Assembly: GCF_022539665.2 (NCBI RefSeq)
Contig: NC_081338.1
Coordinates: 372,001 to 436,000 of the forward strand
DNA length: 64,000 bases
Reading direction: 5' to 3'
Source: Daphnia carinata
Taxonomy: Eukaryota; Arthropoda; Branchiopoda; Diplostraca; Daphniidae
Position numbers and translations under genes: made by a program. The notes beneath the pieces were generated by a model that was given only the letters and a program-made list of their open reading frames with translations, ran no database searches and was not told the DNA's origin. Shown piece by piece: positions 60,575 through 64,000 of this stretch (position 1 is its first letter; every line of letters begins with the position of its first letter).

Positions 60575-61308
60575 ATTAAGCCGACTTGATACTGGTTACT
60601 AATACGTTTTACGGAAGATTCTAGGAAGCGTTTTCCACGTAGATCATCCTCAGATAGAACGGGTGGTTCTATTTCTACTTCGCTGGCCTCAAGTTGCCAG
60701 AACTTCTTCACCAGCTCATTTAGGTCTTCGGAACGTTCCACGGTGGCCAGATGAGCGATGAACGGGCGTCCGTCTTGTGGCGGGCCCGTTTGTCTACCCA
60801 AACACCAGCTAAACGGCGTCTTGAAGGCGATGGGCCAAGTCGTTCCAGCCGGCGGCTTGATGGAAGCTACATGATCATGGGCCTCTGCGACGTCGATTCG
60901 TATCAGCACGGTCACGTCCTCTTGTTGCACGGTCGGGACGTCAATACGACGTAGGTGTTTCCATGATTCCAACTGTCGAGGGTCGATCGGCGAATTCGGC
61001 GTCACCTTCAAATTGTCGACGGCGTAAGCGTGCTTGACTTCAAACCGGCTTTTACCATCACGAGATTTTAAGGCGAAGTTTACTACGGAAGCCGTAACGT
61101 TAGACGTGGCTCCGTCATACGAGGCGACGTTGATGCGTTTGGAAGGCCCAACGATTCCCAACTTTCTTACGAAGTCGCTCCTAATCAGCGTGGTGTCGCT
61201 TCCGGTATCAAGGAAACCGAAAGTGTCGACCCATGTTTCGCCAGCTCCAACACGAACCGGTACAATCTTGAAATGTACACGTCGTTTTACGGTTACCAAG
61301 TGGGTCAA
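60487..61308 (-). pseudogene. BEL protease and start of RT, joined to a deletion point
   Basis: Retroviral-type aspartic protease with FLDTGSDTTLIRSDFVRKLG, followed by the usual BEL connecting region (LNELVKKFWQLEASEVEIEP) and the first residues before RT (YQVGLMWKADEVNLS). At about 60,570 the sequence jumps to the post-RNase H region, so RT and RNase H are absent. Confidence 0.85.
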
Positions 61309-61326
61309 GGTACCCAGGAATGCTGT

Positions 61327-63499
61327 TTAAGGTGGCGCTGATGGAGCAGTTGGATCCGCTAGCCTCCTCAATGGGGTGAATTCAGATCCATGAAGCAAGG
61401 TGTGGTGACGGGTTCCAGTACAATCAGCGATAGTACAGCTGACGTTCCTGGGACATGCCTTGCGTTCGTGTTTCCCCGTAAGACATACCAGACATCTTCC
61501 GGACTTGAATACTTTCTCAGCCCTTTTCGTGGGCGTGAGAGACATGAAGACGGTGCAGGTTGAAAGATGGTGGCTCCTGCCGTCACATACAAAGCATTTC
61601 CACCGTTCCGTCTTCTCGGCTTGCATCTTCCCCGATGTTGATCGGTTCCTTGGAGGCATGGTTGCTGAAGATGTTGACGCCGCTACTTTCGAACCTTCCA
61701 TCGTCGATACGTGTCCAATGGTCGACATGTGTGGGAAGCTGGGTCTCTTGACGGGCTTCCTTTCGTCGAACGTTACACCTTTGGACGTCGACGTGGGTAG
61801 AGACTCGAATACATTTTTTCCATGTTGCTTGCTCATGGATTTCAACGTTACCCAGTCGTCCAGGTCTAAAATATTCAGTTCTACTCCTGTCTTTTTACGT
61901 TTCTCGTTCCACTTATCGTTGAGGTAAGGCGTTAATTTTGCTTCCAGGGCCATCAAGGTGGTACGGCTGTGTAGCTTATGGGCATACTTCGACTTGGAGA
62001 GCATGGCTACTGCACCATGAAGACGGTTTGCGAAAGTCTTGAGGCTGGCAGCATCTAAGCTCTTCAATGGCGGGACCTGTAGAAGGTCGTCGAGGTATGT
62101 CTGGTCCATGATCTTAGTTCGGCCGTAGATCACGTCCAAACGTTCCCACACCACACAGTACATTGTTCCATCGGTCAGACATTCACCGATTTCGTTTCGT
62201 ACCTCTTCGGCTAGCACCTCTAACATAAAAAGAAGAACAGGAGAATCTTCGTACTCTTCATACAAGGCCTGGAATTTGGCCTTGAATCGCGCGTAATTCT
62301 TCGGGTTGCCGTCAAATGGCTGGATCTTGAAGTTCGGAGGTTGTAGTCGGCTGCAGCAGCTACTGTGGGGTCGATTGGCTTGACTGTGCGTGTGTGAACG
62401 TTCAGACCGGTCATCTTCGTCGTGATCCGTAGGGTCGCAACTAGACGTCATCGTGGCCATCGCCCCTCGCCGCGGGTCTCGTAGAGATGCATCGGCGGCG
62501 ACCAATCTTCTGCGATGGGGACTGCATCTTCCATCGTACGGAAGGGCGATAGGGTGGAAACGTCTTGACGGGTTGTTAAGACTTGTGATTGCTCGTGAGG
62601 TCGCTGATCTTGGATCGTTCGAGGTTGTACTTTCATCTCGTCCATTTCCGATCGGAGACCTTCGATTTTAGCGTTCAACTCCACTTTGACTGTGTCAATC
62701 TTCTGGTCTAACCCGTCCAACGTTTGGTGTGCTTCTCTGACTAACGTGTAGTTGGCCGCGATATCTTTGGACGTGACTCTTGAACTATCAATGAGTTTAC
62801 TCAGCTGTTCACTCATGCTCCTTAACGGCTTATTTAGGGTTTCAGTGATAGAAGTTGTATTTGCTTCCATCTGAGCCCTTGCCGTTTCCAACTTCAATTC
62901 CAGCTTTAGCATGTGTGCTTCTTTATCCAACTCCCCTTGGGTTGATTGTTGGAGATGGCTGGCTGGTTTAGCGTTGGTACGCCTCTTTTCGGATAACGTG
63001 GTACTGCATGTGATGGTGATGCTACTGCATGGTCCGAAGCTGATGTCCCAATCGAGCTGACGGATGGATTCAAGGAAGTGGCGTAGCGACTTGCGAATTT
63101 GATAATTTCAACGTGATCAGTTTCGAAGTCTACTTCCCACTTGTCACATGCTTGACGTTGTTGCTCAGTCAGGCCGGATATACTTTCTGCATACTGGTTG
63201 TGAATTGCTTTGACTTCTTCGTATATACGAATCAATTCGTCACGCCATGCGGTTAATTGTAACTTCTTCAATCTGATGGCTCCCATCTTGTGGTCTTCCA
63301 CTGCCTTTCTGAGTTGTGTCGTTAACTTCGTGTGGGCCGCCTTTCTCTTCCCACGTTTCTTCTTAAGATCGTTTTCGGGAAGTAATGGCCGTTCACTCTT
63401 CTGCCGTTCAGGTTTCGATTCGTCTACCTTCGGGTTGGGGCCGTGTTCCCAAATGTGGCCAATTTCCATATTTTCGGCTTTGGGTACGGCTTCACTCAT
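61327..63499 (-). pseudogene. BEL gag with two frameshifts
   Basis: Three overlapping frames together form a gag: 63499-62906 (starts MSEAVPKAENMEIGHIWEHG, Lys-rich, coiled), 62930-62448 (coiled coil) and 62505-61327 (capsid-like FKIQPFDGNPKNYARFKAKF, then Cys/His clusters WKCFVCDGRSHHLSTC and CLVCLTGKHERKACP). The frame changes near 62,930 and 62,480 are probably mutations. A TAA at 61327-61329 separates gag from the protease in the same frame. Confidence 0.85.
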
Positions 63500-63725
63500 G
63501 ACGTAGAAACGTTATTTTAGGCTGATAGAGTCACACGTTAACGGATGTCGATGATTCACGTAGATACACCGATCTTTTAGTCAGATGGCAAACGCGTGGT
63601 GGACAGGTGGGTACCTTCAGGCTGGCGTGGACGTCTGCCAAAGGTTTACAGGGAGAATACCCGACAATTTACAAATCAAGCGAGGGTTTTACTAACAAGG
63701 ACGGGAAATGCACGTGTTCGTCAAA

Positions 63726-63743
63726 TCCCGGGTTTCGTCACCA
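63726..63743 (-). other. BEL primer-binding site
   Basis: On the element strand, TGGTGACGAAACCCGGGA starts five bases after the LTR end. The TGG start complements a tRNA CCA tail; the tRNA identity is not assigned. Confidence 0.7.
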
Positions 63744-63748
63744 TTTTT

Positions 63749-64000
63749 TGCTGAATCTCGTGCAAAAGTAGCAACAGAGAGAGAAATGAGGATGAGTGAT
63801 GATGAGATGGATGGATGAATCAGGGATGAAAAGAAAAACGCTGTATTTTCAGGGCTTGGGGAAAAACAAAAGGAAAACGCTTGATTTAAGAATGGGGAAC
63901 TGAGACGCAATACTTTACTGTCTGGGTCAGACACAAACGAGACAAAGAGACAACTTGTTCTAGACTACTGTCAGGGTCGGAATTTTTACGAATACTAATT
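63749..64000 (-). repeat. 5' LTR of BEL copy B (truncated by window end)
   Basis: Direct repeat of 57433-57700. Its element-strand 3' edge is at 63749, next to the primer-binding site; the 5' edge lies beyond the window. Confidence 0.8.

Larger units (their letters stand above)
57433..64000 (-). mobile_element. BEL/Pao retrotransposon copy B, RT-deleted, runs off the window
   Basis: Element on the minus strand with direct terminal repeats (57433 upward and 63749-64000, cut by the window end), a primer-binding site, gag, protease, integrase and a third ORF. The two visible LTR segments (about 250 bp) differ by about five substitutions and a 6-bp indel. RT and RNase H are missing. It sits inside the RT gene of copy A in the same orientation. 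Confidence 0.9.

Noticed and set aside
1-64000. CRISPR arrays, operons, ribosome-binding sites
   Set aside because: The window is eukaryotic; none of the short repeat clusters has the spacing of a CRISPR array.

Overview
This is a window of eukaryotic nuclear DNA. Genes are split by many short introns (often 60-120 bp) with canonical GT/AG borders. The two recognisable host genes are animal genes, and the transposable elements are typical of arthropods. Compact introns together with BEL, hAT, Tc1/mariner, Mutator-like and I-type LINE elements suggest a small crustacean such as a Daphnia-like branchiopod. The organism is an inference; the sequence does not prove it.

Layout: (1) 3.25-6.34 kb, minus strand: 3' nine exons of a K+-dependent Na+/Ca2+ exchanger (NCKX/SLC24) whose first exon is not visible. 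(2) 7.6-9.4 kb, minus strand: an orphan exon-like ORF and a frameshifted coding relic that I do not recognise. (3) 12.53-21.55 kb, minus strand: a complete 23-exon Mediator subunit 12 gene (kohtalo/Med12); all exon phases agree and it predicts 2,284 aa. (4) 21.5-44.9 kb: a repeat-rich interval with a solo LTR, two relics of one hAT family, a 6.42-kb Mutator-like element with 82-bp perfect terminal inverted repeats and a perfect 10-bp target duplication, and a Tc1/mariner relic carrying a small MITE. (5) 45.0-50.1 kb, minus strand: a degenerate I-type LINE (zinc-knuckle ORF1, endonuclease, RT, RNase H). (6) 52.9-53.5 kb, minus strand: a Pro/Gln/Tyr-rich structural-protein relic. (7) 54.8-64.0 kb, minus strand: two nested BEL/Pao retrotransposons, the second inserted in the reverse-transcriptase gene of the first.

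The most unusual content lies outside the host genes. The Mutator-like element carries a seven-exon gene for a SWIM zinc finger, a Ulp1-type (C48) cysteine protease and a PHD finger, with no recognisable DDE transposase; all of its introns are phase 0. Separately, four loci (0.6, 29.1, 39.5 and 50.8 kb) hold a family of small fold-back arrays built from a 10-14 bp unit related to GGAGAAATAGGACC, repeated in one orientation and then in the other. I see no named family that explains them. The younger BEL copy has lost its whole RT/RNase H region but keeps gag, protease and integrase reading frames and a third ORF downstream of integrase.

No rRNA or CRISPR array was seen, and no convincing functional tRNA gene.
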